Shown here: piece by piece, positions 33,371-45,330 of the stretch
Numbering within the stretch: the first letter of the stretch is position 1
How the letters are laid out: each line of letters begins with the position of its first letter
Source of the DNA: Platerodrilus igneus
Taxonomy: Eukaryota; Arthropoda; Insecta; Coleoptera; Lycidae
Length of the DNA: 64,000 nt
Direction: 5' to 3'
NCBI GenBank assembly: GCA_036346225.1
Contig: JARFIW010000663.1
Coordinates: 1,612,001-1,676,000, forward strand
Program-made: the position numbers and the translations under genes
The notes under the pieces: model-generated
Database searches by the model: none
What the model saw: the letters and a program-made list of their open reading frames with translations, nothing else
Told to the model about the DNA's origin: nothing

Positions 33371-35555
33371 TTACAATAATCTTCTGCTTTTACATCGATT
33401 TAGTTGAATGTTCATAAGCACAATTTATTTTAACCTCAAATCCCTTGTCAGCAATATAAAAGATACTACAAAACACTGTTGGTCCCACAATTAACTATCG
33501 ATGATGTCGTTTACATGGTTTACATTGTTAAACGGATTAAATTCATGTAGACACCTACATAATTATGTAAGCTGTTCAATTTTACTCTTTCGTTAATTAA
33601 GTTTGTAACGATTTTATTTTCTGTCTTTATGTCTACAGATGTTTAACCTATTTAATTAATAATAACCAACGTAATGCATTATAATGCTACACAATCTAAA
33701 AAATACATATTAAATATTGTCAAATACAATATTAACTTTCAATTCGGAAGTGTAAAATTTTAAATTATGCGGTGACAAAAGATACTTTTTGTTAGTGTCA
33801 TCTTAAGAGTTCCCTCTGTTAGACAATTGTAAGACTAAGCTTGTTGTCAAGCGGTAACCCGCGTGATATGATCACTTCCAATACAGCTGTCGTCAGAAGA
33901 GATCAATCGTTCCTTGAACGCAAGGACGATGACGTTTGTTGAATCCACGTGTTGGAAGCACGTGAAATTTAAATTGTTTTCTTGAGATAATGTCGTCTCG
34001 GACGCGCACTTTAGTTGTCCACACTCGCTGGAAAATAACTCGCAGACGACGAGACGTTATTCTTGTTTGAAGGGCCTCTGGTTAACATGCAACTTTGAAA
34101 TAATATGCAACTTTTAGTTAACAGAACTTTTGTTTAACGTAAAATTTTAAATAACATGCAACGTAATTTTAATTAACATGCAACGTAGGAAAATTTAGAA
34201 AAATTTAAGAAGTATAAATAATTTATTTGGACAAGAAAGGAAATTTATCAGTATTTAGTAAAGTGTAACCTTTGTACGAATGTGGATTTGGCGTGCATCA
34301 ATTAGATAATATGGACGCTGTGATATGGTTTGGAACTTCAATAAGCAGCAAATTTGGTTGTATCGAATTGGAGATTTCCTTTATTTAAATGCTGAAGCAA
34401 GATGCCAAGCTGGTATTTTTCCATCGGATGAACATCTGGTATGTAAATTTGCTTACATATGTCAGCTGTAGCATGGATATAGCAGACAAATAATTTTTTG
34501 TTTAATCACGTGATCTGAACTTCAAGTTAGGTGAATGACAGACTATATATTTTTCATATTAAGCAACAGGAACCTGTAAATTTTCATTTTAAATCTTTTT
34601 ATTAATACATTTAAATTACGGAAGATGTCATTATGAGATAAAGAAAGTTAAATTATATATTTTATGAAAATTGATTTAATTATTTGAAACATGATTTACT
34701 CGAATTATTAGAAATTGAATTTATACGTTTCATATTTCACTAATAGCTGAGTGGAATATTTTTGTGAGGTTAAAGTGGTGCTACTCAAACCAACCGAAAT
34801 TGTTACATATAGTTAATTATTCAGAAAGTAAACTGATGCTCACTCATTTTTAAGTAAATTTTGCTAGACATTTCTAGTAGAAATGTCCATGTTTTAACGG
34901 TGAGAAGTACTTATACTATCAAGTACTTATGTACATATTTTTCAAGAATTTAAATTAATCAAACTTATATCAAAGAAAAAAAGATGTCTTGTAAATAACA
35001 TGCTAAATACTGAAGGAATAGATTTTTATTTTGGTCAAGGCTATTCTTTTTAATTGGAATGAATGAAGGTTGATTCGAATTAATTTTTAAATTTTGGGTA
35101 TAAATGCACAAACGGTGCTATCTTTGTTTAATCTGTTCACAGGTGTAGCAGTGCATCTATAAAGGTCAATGTCGAGCCATAAGGTAAGAAACTTCAGGGA
35201 TTGTGTTGCAATAATAAATTGTATAGCGGTAATTGAATAAAGGTTTCCGCATTCGCCTTGTACAAGGGACTTAAGTAGGGTCTTCTTCGTATAGAAAAAT
35301 TCGGTGGCGCCATATTCTTTACATTCTTGGTCGCAGTCCAACCCCGACCCACAGTTCATGTTCTACCCAGAGCAAATAGTTCGACTAGCCGCTTAACCTT
35401 TTGAGGTTTCCTCATCTACGAGCCATTTTCCACCGAAACTTGCCGTGGGCTCTATACACTTACTGGAAATCCTCGTAAAACTTTCTTGTGCCTTTCAGCT
35501 GGTCACATAGAAAAAAACTAATAGAAAAATCCCTTAATATAAAGAAAAAGGCTAT
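33371..35555. other. Non-coding stretch upstream of the zinc-finger array
   Basis: I see no promoter, first exon or N-terminal domain for the array. A loose cluster of AACATGCAAC motifs occurs at about 34084-34190 (four imperfect copies). A GC-richer patch at 35090-35500 contains a 90-codon minus frame (35087-35359, with CGSGLDCDQECKEYG and LVQGECGNLYS) that I do not recognise and cannot call a gene. Confidence 0.4.
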
Positions 35556-36848
35556 AAGTTGATACTATTTTCTTCTAGTATATACGCCTGGGTCGTGGGT
35601 ATTCATACGGTCTCTGTATCGACTCCCCAATGCAATGAAAAATATACATCGATACGCATCGATAGGTACATCGATAGGTTGTTAATTTCCAATTTTGCTT
35701 TTAAAATTTACCTGGTTAACTCAATACCCGCTCGAATAAATTCCGTTTCTACTGTTAAATACTTCAACATAATTAATAATAAATACGCTCTCTAATAATT
35801 CCTCAACTTAAATCTAGTTACTTCGAAAAAACAAGTTTATGCTACAATCAAATAGTTTATATCCTGTTTTAGGTACCCGTTATCTTAGTATACATTACGA
35901 CTGCGTATAATTGTTTCCCTTGTGTTTCCCGTTTAAAGACTACTATTATTTGATAGCCTGTTTTCCAGTTTTAATCGCGCTTCGATAACGCGACGATTTG
36001 CATTCCAAATTCGTGTCATTTGCAGCAATGTTGAATTTGATACTGTAGCTTGTGCGTCGAAATATTTTCTACATTATTTGTCACCGTATTTCAAAAGCAA
36101 TGCACGTTGGTTTTTTTTTTCGTTCGAGAACTAGAAGGTATTTTGCGTGTATTACATTTATTAGCTAGAGGCCAAATGAGTTCTTTCTTTGCGTAGGCCC
36201 ACCTGTTCGTTACCGTGGACCAGCTGCTTTTGTCTGTGAATCGCTGCTATAGTTACAATGGCAGGGTGAATGGATCCTGAATACCGCGGCGTTTCTGTGT
36301 TGACTCGCCCCCGACGACTTGCAAACTAAGTATCCGAACACTTACAGGTATGCAATTCGTTTTCTTTTGTGTGTGTCGATTGCATATTCCGTATCAGCGT
36401 TTGGTGTAGTTACGTGATAAGGAACGTGATATTGTAGAACTATTGTTTGTTGCTGCTAATCGATACTATCGCTTTACAGATGTGATGTACCATTGCTAAA
36501 AATGTTGGACAGACACACGCTTATTCTTTTATACTGATTGGTTTATTTTACAAAGAGTACTATGTACAATTTAAAGACGCTGGACGAAAGCTCTCACATA
36601 TTGATTTACTACTGATTAATTTTATTTTGTTTGAAATACGAGATGCTCACTTCGTATCTAGATTCCTAAATTGTCCGTATAATATAATTGTTTGCTGTAA
36701 AATAGTAACTTTGAATTTATTTCTTTCGCTTGTTTGTACAGAATCCTTTATTTGTTTTTATTTGTTAATAGATAATAGTGTGTGACGTGCTTTAATTTTT
36801 TGTTTTGTTTGGTATTTAGGTAAATGCCCCCCTCTCCGCGTTTGATAG
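35556..36848. repeat. 1.3-kb long direct repeat, left copy (LTR-like)
   Basis: Runs from AAGTTGATA to GCGTTTGATAG and matches 38953-40263 over nearly its whole length, I estimate around 90%. It has one deletion/insertion near 36105-36140 and contains ATCGATACGCATCGATAGG motifs. It ends with a TATTTAG|GTAAATG region. Same orientation, 3.4 kb apart, enclosing repeat-encoding frames. It could be an LTR pair, although the ends are not TG...CA, or a duplicated gene segment. Confidence 0.8.
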
Positions 36849-37311
36849 ATGTTCCTCTAGGAACCAAACTTTTTCTGCTTCTAACTTTACGTTTCCTTTC
36901 TGTTCCTCATCCAGGTCATCCTGCTACTACTGTCAAAACGTACCCTTCTTCGGCGAGTACAGCTTTGAACAAAATTTCTTCTGTGTCTAGTTCTACATCC
37001 TTTTCTGCACCTACTACTGCTCGCCCTACTACCATCACCTCGTATTCTTTTTAGCCATATGAGCCTTTGAACTGTAATATTGATTTTTACGGCTATTACA
37101 CCCCTACTTACCGACGCTCTACTAACAAGAAACAAATTTCTTCTGTGCTTCGCTAATCCAAGAATGAGCAAATGGATCCTATGTTTTCACTTCCATCCCA
37201 AACTGTGCCTCCACCACCAGTAAAACCCATACTTCGAATTCGTAATTTGTGACGATAATTTCTAATTCAGTCAGTGGGGGTTCTGTTGAAATCCATGGAC
37301 CTCTATAGTTA

Positions 37312-38286
37312 ATGCCTGTTGCTGTTTTTGTCAAAATTTTACCTGTTCCTACTTTCTTAAATGATTCCAGTGAAAAAATTGCTGGCGTACCTACAATAAC
37401 AGCTGTAGCTAAATTGACAATAACTTCTAATTTAGTAAGCGAAGATCCTGTTGAAGTTCATGAACCTGTATCTTTAATGTCTGTTGCTGTTGCTGTCAAA
37501 ATTTTACATGTTCCTGCTTTCTTAAATGCTTCGACTCAGGAGATCTCTGTCGTGTCGACAATAACAGCCGTAGCTGAGGTGACGATAATTTCTAATACGA
37601 ATAGAGAGCATCCTGTTGAGGTTAGTGAACCTGTAGCTATACTGCTTGTTGCTGTCGTCGTGCAAGTTTTACCTGATCCTGTTTCGTTATCTACTATTGT
37701 TAAGGAATCAGTTTCTATTGTGTCTAAAATTTTGTCTGTTCTTACTCCCTTATATAACAGTGATGAAGTCCTACTTGATTCTACTCTTTTATTGGACGTT
37801 GATGAAGCGCTACCTACTCTTACTCATTTTTTTCATGCTGACAAAATGCTACTTGTTTCTGTAGTTTTAGCTAAGGTCGGTGAAATCCTAGCTGATGTCC
37901 TGTTATCTAATGCTGACGAAGGCCAACCTGATTCTCTTTTCTGGCCTAGTGTGGATGTAGTTCTTCCTAATGCTGTTTGTTCTTGTAAAGTTGATGAAAT
38001 TCTGCCTGATGCTATTCCTTTCTTTCATGTTGATAAACTTCATCCACTCCTTTATCTAACATTGGCAAAATTCTACTGGATACTGGCCGTTCTTGTAACG
38101 TTGATGGAGTGCTACCTGATTCTGTTCCTTTATGTAATATGGTTGAAGTGTTATCGTATTCTGCTCCTTTTCCTAGGGTTGATATTCCAACAGCCAAAGC
38201 TGTTTTTGTTCATAACTGTGATACTGCCAGTTCTTCATCCAAAATCGATGAAATTTTATCTGTTGCTGTCCCTTTATCTAACGTAA
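37312..38286 (+). CDS. Repeat-containing frame between the 1.3-kb repeats (324 codons)
   Basis: Unrecognised. The first 130 residues hold about two and a half copies of a 57-60-residue repeat (VKILPVPTFLN, VKILHVPAFLN, VQVLPDPVSLS; TITAVAKLTITSN, TITAVAEVTIISN). From about residue 157 a 13-residue (39-bp) repeat takes over: VDEALPTLTHFFH, ADKMLLVSVVLAK, ADEGQPDSLFWPS, VDVVLPNAVCSCK, VDEILPDAIPFFH. The frame then slips, and the repeat continues in another frame at 38109-38855. No signal peptide or known domain is seen. The antisense is also partly open, as minisatellites often are, so a coding role is uncertain. Confidence 0.4.
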   Translation: MPVAVFVKILPVPTFLNDSSEKIAGVPTITAVAKLTITSNLVSEDPVEVHEPVSLMSVAVAVKILHVPAFLNASTQEISVVSTITAVAEVTIISNTNREHPVEVSEPVAILLVAVVVQVLPDPVSLSTIVKESVSIVSKILSVLTPLYNSDEVLLDSTLLLDVDEALPTLTHFFHADKMLLVSVVLAKVGEILADVLLSNADEGQPDSLFWPSVDVVLPNAVCSCKVDEILPDAIPFFHVDKLHPLLYLTLAKFYWILAVLVTLMECYLILFLYVIWLKCYRILLLFLGLIFQQPKLFLFITVILPVLHPKSMKFYLLLSLYLT

Positions 38287-38855
38287 CTGAAGTGTGTTCT
38301 GCTTGTGTTTCTTTTCGTAAGATTGATTCTCTTACAGCCAATACTTTTTCCTTTTCTACCGTGGATATTCTGACAACCCATGATGTTTCCTTTTCGGCCG
38401 CTGACTTTCTTACCACCAATCCTAACAATAATCAACGTCCTTCTAGGATGCGTTTTGAGTTTTCTAAACTACCCTTGCCACCTATTATACCACGTGCTGC
38501 AACTACTACACCCCCTGCTGTTCCTGTTTGGCAGATAAGTTCCCAAAAGTGGCAGACATTAGTCTATGCGCCTTCTAAACAAGAAGAGGTATGTCGGCGA
38601 AGTCCTAATGTCCTTGATCTCGTTTCATTTTCCTTCTGGCGGCGTCAATACCTTAAACCCAATATCTGGTCCTCGTGCCCCAGATTCTTATGCCGACTTT
38701 GCTTTCCTTCGTACTTGATTTTTGGACGTTATGATTTTGTTTTACTTCCCTATTCTGCTGGGTTTTTTTTCGTTTTCTCGCCTTTTCTTAACCCGTGTGG
38801 GCCCCGGAATAGAATAGTCCCATGGTTCGACCTGTCTGTCGTAAGAGGCGACTAA
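38109..38855 (+). CDS. Continuation frame with 13-residue repeats (248 codons)
   Basis: Begins within the repeat (MLPDSVPLCNMVEVLSYSAP), continues with KIDEILSVAVPLSN, then TVDILTTHDVSFSAADFLTT. A non-repeat tail follows, rich in Pro and aromatic residues (FEFSKLPLPPIIPRA), to a stop at 38855. Together with the previous frame it suggests one repeat protein of about 500 residues with a frameshift. Function unknown. Confidence 0.35.
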   Translation: MLPDSVPLCNMVEVLSYSAPFPRVDIPTAKAVFVHNCDTASSSSKIDEILSVAVPLSNVTEVCSACVSFRKIDSLTANTFSFSTVDILTTHDVSFSAADFLTTNPNNNQRPSRMRFEFSKLPLPPIIPRAATTTPPAVPVWQISSQKWQTLVYAPSKQEEVCRRSPNVLDLVSFSFWRRQYLKPNIWSSCPRFLCRLCFPSYLIFGRYDFVLLPYSAGFFFVFSPFLNPCGPRNRIVPWFDLSVVRGD

Positions 38856-38865
38856 AGCGGCCAAA

Positions 38866-38925
38866 CACATACACACACACATGCGCATACACACACATAC
38901 GTCCAACACATACACCCACACACTT
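38866..38925. repeat. (CA)n-rich microsatellite
   Basis: ACACATACACACACACATGCGCATACACACACATACG followed by further CA units, just before the right 1.3-kb repeat. Confidence 0.85.
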
Positions 38926-38952
38926 CATTTCATTTTTATTCTTTTGTTAATT

Positions 38953-39035
38953 AAGTTGATAATATTTCCTCTTAGTATATATGGCTGGGTCGAGGGTATC
39001 GATACGATCTCTGTATCGACTCCCGAATACAATGT

Positions 39036-39086
<51 letters not shown>

Positions 39087-40263
39087 ACGTATCGATATGT
39101 ACATCGAAAGGTTGTTACGTTCCAAAGTTGCTTTTTTAAAATTTCCCTGGTTAATTCAATACCCGCTCGAATCAATTCCGTTTCTACTCTTAAATCCTTC
39201 AACGTAATTAATAATAAATACGCTCTCTAATAATTCCTCAACTTAAATCTAGTTGCTTTGAAACGACAAGTTTATGCTACAACTAAATAGTTTATATCCT
39301 GTTTTAGGTACCCGTTGTCTTGGTATACATTACGACCGCGTTTAATTGCTTCGCTTGTGTTTCCCATTTAAAGACTTGTTGAGATAATATATCCTACTTT
39401 GATAGCGTGTTTTCCAGTTTTAATTGCTCTTAGATAAACGAGGATTTGCAGTTCAAATTTGTGTCATTTGAACCGATGTTGAATTTGATTCCGCAGTTTG
39501 TGCGTCGAAATATTTTCTACATTATTCGTCACCGTATTTCAAAAGCAATGAAAGGTATCTTGCGTGTATTACATTTTTTAGCTGTAGGCCAAATGGGTTC
39601 TTTCTTTGTGTAGGCCCACCTGTTCGTTGCCGTGGACCAGCTGCTTTTGTCTGTGGATCGCTACTGTAGTTACGATGGCAGGGTGAATGAATCCTGAATA
39701 CCGTGGCGTTTCTGTGTTGACTCGCCCTCGACGCCTTGCAAGCTAAGTATCCGGACAGCTACAGGTATGCAACTCGTTTTCTTTTGTGTGGGTCAATGAC
39801 ATATTCCGTATCAGCGTTTGGTGTAGTTACGTGATAAGAAACGTGATATTGTAGAACTATTGTTTGTTGCTGCTAATTGATACTATCGCACTACAGATGT
39901 GATGTACCATTGCTAAAAATGTTGGACAGACACGCTTATTCTTTTATACTGATTGGTTTATTTTGCAAACGGTACTATATACAATTTAAAACGCTTGACA
40001 AAAGCTCTCACATATTGATTTACTACTGATTAATTTTATTTTGTGTGAAATACGAGATGCGCACTTCGTATCTAGATTCCTCAATTGTCCGTATAATATA
40101 ATTGTTTGCTGTAAAATAGCAACTCTGAATTTATTTCTTTCGCTTGTTTGTACAGAATCCTTTATTTATTTTTATTTGTTAATAGATAATCGTGTGCGAC
40201 GTGCTTTAATTTTTTGTTTTGTTTGCTATGTAGGTGAATCCCATCACTCTCCGCGTTTGATAG
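38953..40263. repeat. 1.3-kb long direct repeat, right copy (LTR-like)
   Basis: Partner of 35556-36848. It carries a (TA)n expansion (about 39038-39080) where the left copy has only AAATATACATCGATACG. A few hundred bases beyond, near 40310-40385, further ATCGATAC units occur. Confidence 0.8.
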
Positions 40264-40739
40264 TTAGCCTGGTATTTACTTTTCTTCTGGCTACGTCTAG
40301 GTACGTAGTAAGGTATCGGTACGTAACGTTACACATCGATACAAATGCATACCGCTGCATATCGATGCGTATCGATACGAATTGATTCACGGTATTAATA
40401 CTATACAATTTGTAACCACATCTAATACATAACGTGAGAACAAATACATTATCACCTACCTAAACTCAACATTACCTACAGCACCTAGTCAACACACTAC
40501 AACTCATAGAACATACCCCCATAATAATCTGTTGTGATGCAAACGCAAAGTCACCATTATGGTACAGTAACATTACAAACGAACGAGTCACGCTCCTAGA
40601 AGACCTTATCCAACAGCTCCAACTAAAAATATCAACACCCCTTCCAATACCTCATCCTGAGAATCCTCTCAACATAATTTTACAATTGTATATTGGGCAC
40701 AAATACCACTTTGGTACTCAACATGTCTGTGTCTAAGTC
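40264..40739. other. Short unassigned stretch
   Basis: Contains ATCGATAC-type direct repeats at 40310-40385 and then AC-rich sequence without a frame. No gene is recognised. Confidence 0.4.
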
Positions 40740-41380
40740 ATCATAAATTTAATCTCGTGCTTCGAAATTATTTTTAATTACATTCATTTTATTTAAAAAT
40801 TCCCTATTTCTTCTATAAGTGTGTCCTAACTCATCTTTAACTTTGTAATCTTTTTCTTCTAATTTATCGAGTTTTCCTATTTCCATAATCCTGTCAGTGA
40901 TGATTGAATCACTAAATGGTCATTATTTTGTAATTCTGTTAAGTTTTTTGAATCTCTATCATAATAATATTTTTGTTGTACTTGTTTCTGTTGTAATTTA
41001 TTTAGTATTTCTTTAGGTGAAATTGTTTATGGTTCAAGATATCCTGAAGAGACTGGAATTTTAGTTCTTGGTGTTCTGTTTAATAACAGTTGTGCTGACG
41101 AATAACCTACCATAGGTAGAATGGTGTTATTATTATATTCTAGTAATACATATTTCGGATTTGATGTACTTTTCTATAAACAATTTTTAACAATTTGTAC
41201 AGCATTTTTGGCTAAGCCATTCGATTGATGGTGATATGGTGATATATAAACTACCTCAAAGCTTAAACTATCTGCAAAGTTTTTTAATACTATACTATTA
41301 TCTAGTTTATTATCTACCACAACTTTTCCTGGACTACAGTAATGCAAAAATGTATTTTCAAAAAAATCTCGCACACGTTA
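40740..41380 (-). pseudogene. Ty3/gypsy integrase remnant (gypsy-3)
   Basis: Reading leftward: GKVVVDNKLDN (degenerate second catalytic Asp region) and YISPYHHQSNGLAKNAVQIV, where the catalytic Glu expected after NGLA is Lys. SAQLLLNRTPRTKIPV follows, then KYYYDRDSKNLTELQNNDHL, and finally a GPY/F-like end with DYKVKDELGHTYRRNREFL near 40780-40850. The order is that of a gypsy integrase C-terminal half. Frameshifts, stops and the Lys make it inactive. It ends abruptly at 41380, where the gypsy-2 LTR starts, so gypsy-2 may have inserted into it; I could not find the missing half beyond 58244. Confidence 0.8.
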
Positions 41381-41382
41381 AA

Positions 41383-42251
41383 GACTTCATTAACGTTTTA
41401 CAACTTTACAACACAAGCAGCATAGGAAATGTAAGTGTATAAATACAATTACAAATTCTCCGAAAGGTATTGCTTAGTGCTCCTCATAGCCTAAAGAATC
41501 AACTGGCAGTGCTTACCATAGCCTGCTAAAACTTTTGCAAGCAGTGCTCCCCATAGCGTATTTATTCTCTGACAATGACGCTGTTCGCCGCCGTACCTGA
41601 GGCACGCCACTATAATTCATCAATAAATAGTTAATAAACTACGTTCCGAGAAGTCGTTTATTGTGATGCCACCGATTGCGTCTATCAACTTTACCTCCGG
41701 GACAACGTCCCCGTAGAGTTCAACGGCGACGCACTCGATGAGGCATAAGGTTCTACTACCACGACACCTTCCAAAGGGTTCCGAAAATCACCGAAAACTA
41801 CCAAACATACGTCCATATCATAATTCTGTACACTCTCACGTTGTTTCACAAGTAAAACACGAACCCTTCCGAAGAGTTTCGAGGCCGTCAAAGACGTCTG
41901 AGCCTCTTCAAACTGTAAATATTTTCTAACTATCGTTATTCAAATTCTTACTTGGCCTCACAAGTACATTCCGAAGACTGCTGAAGACAACCGAAAACTT
42001 GTTAACCCCTCTATGATTGTATATATGTTCAACTTATAGTTCTTATCATCATATCATAATTCTTTATACTCTTACGTTGTCCCACCAGTAAGTCACGAAG
42101 TCTTCCGGAGTTCCGGAGACCGCCGAAGACGTCTGAACTTCTTTGAACTGTAAATACTTTCTAACTATCGTAATTCAAGGTCTTACTCAACCTCACAAGC
42201 CAATTTCGAAGCACTCCGAAAACTACCGAAGATTTTTACACCTCTTTAAAC

Positions 42252-42292
<41 letters not shown>
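41383..42292 (+). repeat. gypsy-2 5' LTR, head part
   Basis: Matches 50960-51671 continued at 52202-52417. Landmarks shared: CATAGCCTGCTAA, GTACCTGAGGCAC, AGTTCAACGGCGACGCACTC. The second half consists of imperfect tandem units around TTCCGAAGAC/CCGAAGACG. It ends in (TA)n (about 42258-42292). Confidence 0.8.
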
Positions 42293-42296
<4 letters not shown>

Positions 42297-43834
42297 ATGT
42301 TATGTAATGTTCTATATAATATCCAAGGTTAGACGCACTTAGTTACTACTCATATTCATGAAATATCCAATTTAAAACTAATGATAAACAAGATCGTACA
42401 AAATTAATTACTGAACTAATATCGAATGCTATTTCAGTGTGATAGAGCTGTTTGAGATTTCAAATAGGTGTTTATTTAATTTAATTTATAAAAATCAAAC
42501 GTAATTCCATTTGAGGAAGCTTCTGTGGATTGTTTCAAATGTTTATGTTCGCTATTTGAATGGACAATACTGTTTGTAAAAGTAAGACATACCACAAGAT
42601 CTAAAAAATAAGTCATTTAGCATGTTTTAGTAGAAATAAGTAGTTATAGGATGTAAAAATAATGTTTGTTTAATGTATGTTCACTATATGTTTGTTTACT
42701 ATAAGTAATAGGTACCATAATATCTGAAACACAATTCATTAGTATGTGATGTTAGAAAATAATTATAAGTTAAATGAAATATTGAAAACTAAATTTAACC
42801 AATAAAAAAATAGGACCAAGTGATCAGAATGAAATGTTTTGGAAGAGCTATTAAAGATGTTTATAAATAATGATCAAGGAGTGTAACTTTATTAACTTTA
42901 TAGATGTAGTAGGCAAATGAAAATTGTTTAAGAGATCTCCTAGGTGATAAGGATATAAATAAAAAGGCTTATAAAATTTGTAATATACAGAATAGATGTG
43001 TTTTACCTGCTCTCGTGTTTTTTATTCAAGTATTAAGAGCTGAATCTAGTTGAAAGAGTAATTCTGAAGTTAAAAGAGGTTTTTGTGCAACGTGTAGTAA
43101 ATTTAAAAGGTTTATACAACCATTAGTAGTCCAGAAGATTATTTGTTTTTCAAGTGAAATGTGTTTGGCTTCCAAGCTGAAGTGAATTGAGGTACCGAGA
43201 GCTATAATAGTCCAGAAGATTCCATTATTATGCACAGTGTTCCTGCAGTGATAGTTTGAACGAGTCCAAAATTAGATAGCCGATTCTGAGTATGGTACAT
43301 CCAAGTTTTGGTGGTCTGTAAGCAGTTCAAGGTCCATTATTGTAAACGCAGGCGGACTTCAATGGAATTACACAGGTATAAAATAAATTAGTTTTATATT
43401 TGTAACACCTGAAAAGCTGTATTATTCATTGAAATCTAAAAAATTTTATCAAACGTTAAGCATTCTAAACTTTGTTTACTTACTGAATAAAATTGGTAGT
43501 AAAGATCCCACCCAGTTTTAGAGCAAGTATATTGAAATTTAACTAGAGGGGGCTGTATCTGGCAGTGGTTAATATATAGGCATACAGTTTTGTACCCACA
43601 CTGTTTGTTTATAATTAATTAAATTCATTAAAACCTGAGATAAGTTTCAAAAAGCCGTGGCATATTATTGGTTCACAACAAAATTTACTTTTATCCATTT
43701 ATTAAATCTAATATAACAAAGAAAAGGCCCAAATATAAATACACATACATATTACGTAACGCAAACCCAAGGTGGGGCGTGGAGATATTTAGGAAACGTA
43801 GCAGACGAGATACGAGAGACGACACGAGAGATAT
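42293..43834 (+). mobile_element. LTR copy F of the ATAT-flanked family
   Basis: Starts TGTTATGTTATG immediately after ATAT of the gypsy-2 (TA)n. It has ATATAAAT at 42953 and a donor-like ACAG|GTATAA at 43372-43379, 416 bp further on, the layout of copies A, B and D. The right end is less clear: sequence runs to GACACGAGAG before the next (TA)n, without a clean CA|ATAT. It may be truncated. No coding frame was found. Confidence 0.5.
42953..42960 (+). promoter_or_regulatory. TATA-like box of LTR copy F
   Basis: GGATATAAATAAAAAGGC context, similar to GATATAAATAC of copy B. Promoter function is inferred from position within the family. Confidence 0.4.
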
Positions 43835-43835
43835 A

Positions 43836-43881
<46 letters not shown>

Positions 43882-43910
43882 CTTCAAGTTTTATTTGCTG
43901 ATGAATATTA

Positions 43911-44134
43911 ATTTAAAATTATATAATTTACTGATGATTGCAGCAATTATGGAAGTCAACTCTTTATTCTTTAACTCGAGCTTTCGAGAATTTATTTTTC
44001 TTTTCTTCACGAGTAATTAAATACATATAATGATAAACAAATAAATAAGTTTTGGAAGCTAAATACTTACAAATACGAGGTTTGACTTAAATTAAAAATA
44101 TCAATTCTAAATTACAAAAATTGGTTTTCAAATT

Positions 44135-44139
<5 letters not shown>
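43911..44139. repeat. Left arm of a 229-bp inverted repeat (PLE-associated)
   Basis: Matches the reverse complement of 47250-47479 with few differences, across landmarks GCAGCAATTATGGAAGTC, CTCGAGCTTTCGAGA and AGGTTTGACTTAAATTAAAA. Both arms have (TA)n on the outside. Together they bracket 3.57 kb that contains PLE coding remnants. A GAAAGCTCGAG motif resembling part of a PLE terminal ribozyme is present on the minus strand. Confidence 0.85.
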
Positions 44140-44182
<43 letters not shown>

Positions 44183-44668
44183 GAAATTTCTTGGACGTTG
44201 GTCAATGTATACCTATAGTTATTTCTAAGAGTAGGTAGAATAACTATAACAATTTGTAATTGCGTTTATTATTTTTAAGACGCGTTTCGGTCTTCAGGAC
44301 CATTATTAATTACGTTCTACAAAATATTACCTATAGAATATGAAAAAATTTTTTAATAATTACATACCTAAAACTTAATTGTAGATTGCGTATTTAAACT
44401 AAAGTAAAACATTTAAACATTTGTCACAATTATAAAATTCTCTGATAATTATTATTTCATAAAAATAAAATTAAAATGATGTTTTTCGTTTAAAAATACA
44501 CGAACGAAGAACACTTTAAAAAGTATACGAATGTAGTAATATTAATTATTTAGTCTGAACTGTTAAACAATATAAAATGTAGTGTGTGGTGATAAGTAAA
44601 GCCTGTTTAATAGTGGTGGTATATGTATGAAATATGTGCAAAATAGGATATTTATAACAAAGTGCAAA

Positions 44669-45284
44669 TTATGCTATTAAATTTTGGTAAAACTGTGTGA
44701 AATTTTCTTGATCGTTTTTTGAATTTATTGCTTGAGAATTTTTTTGGATTTGGATAGTTTCTAAAAATCCTCTTTTACTGTTTTTTATTTCAGTACCTAA
44801 AATTTCTACATTATCAAAATCAAATTTGTGCAAATTTTCTAGGGCATGGGCCGCTAGAGCGGTGCATTTTTTGTTGTTAGTTTTTATGAAATATTTATGC
44901 TCGTATATTCGTTTATGGAGGTATTGTTTGGAATTTCGGATATACACGCCGGGACAATCGCTACAATTTATTTTGTATATGGTGTGTGTTTTGTACTTTT
45001 GCTCTATTTCTGGTCTTAAATTTGTAAAAAAGGTTTTTGTAAAATTGTTTGGTTTATGTACAACTTGAATATTATGATTTTGTAAACATTTTTTTTAGTT
45101 TTTCGGATAGTCCCGGGGTGTAGTCGATACTAATCCTGTTGTCTATTCCGTTTCATTTTTTATTATCGTAGTTGTTAAATATCTTGTGTATTTTTGCTTT
45201 TATAACTGGCTCGTAGAAGCTTTTTGGGTAGTCGTTATTCCTTAAAATATTTTTAACTTTTTTAAGATTTTTTGGTTTATGTTT

Positions 45285-45290
<6 letters not shown>
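44669..45290 (-). pseudogene. Penelope-like element (PLE-a): RT C-terminus and GIY-YIG-type endonuclease
   Basis: Reading leftward: LRNNDYPKSFYEPVI, then TPGLSEKLKKMF (the PLE GLSEKL motif), VVHKPNNF, and a GIY-YIG-like domain: TIYKINCSDCPGVYIRNSKQ, YLHKRIYEHK, ALAAHALENLHKFDFDN, and the downstream Glu in SKRGFLETIQIQ. PLEs use this fused endonuclease to cut the target and prime reverse transcription. The residue after YI is Arg where Gly is canonical, and the frame is shifted at least twice. The upstream RT palm is missing; the fragment stops near a (TA)n at 45290. Confidence 0.85.
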
Positions 45291-45323
<33 letters not shown>

Positions 45324-45330
45324 TTTCGAT

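Noticed and set aside
35087..35359. 90-codon minus frame with several Cys residues
   Set aside because: No recognisable domain, no clear splice sites around it, single copy; kept only as a remark in the non-coding stretch.
36849..38952. gag or env of an LTR element between the 1.3-kb repeats
   Set aside because: No zinc knuckle, capsid motif, signal peptide or fusion motif is visible; the frames are minisatellite-like.
44280..44310. Canonical hammerhead on the minus strand (CTGAAGA then GAAACG)
   Set aside because: Only two bases separate the two core motifs, so helix II cannot form.
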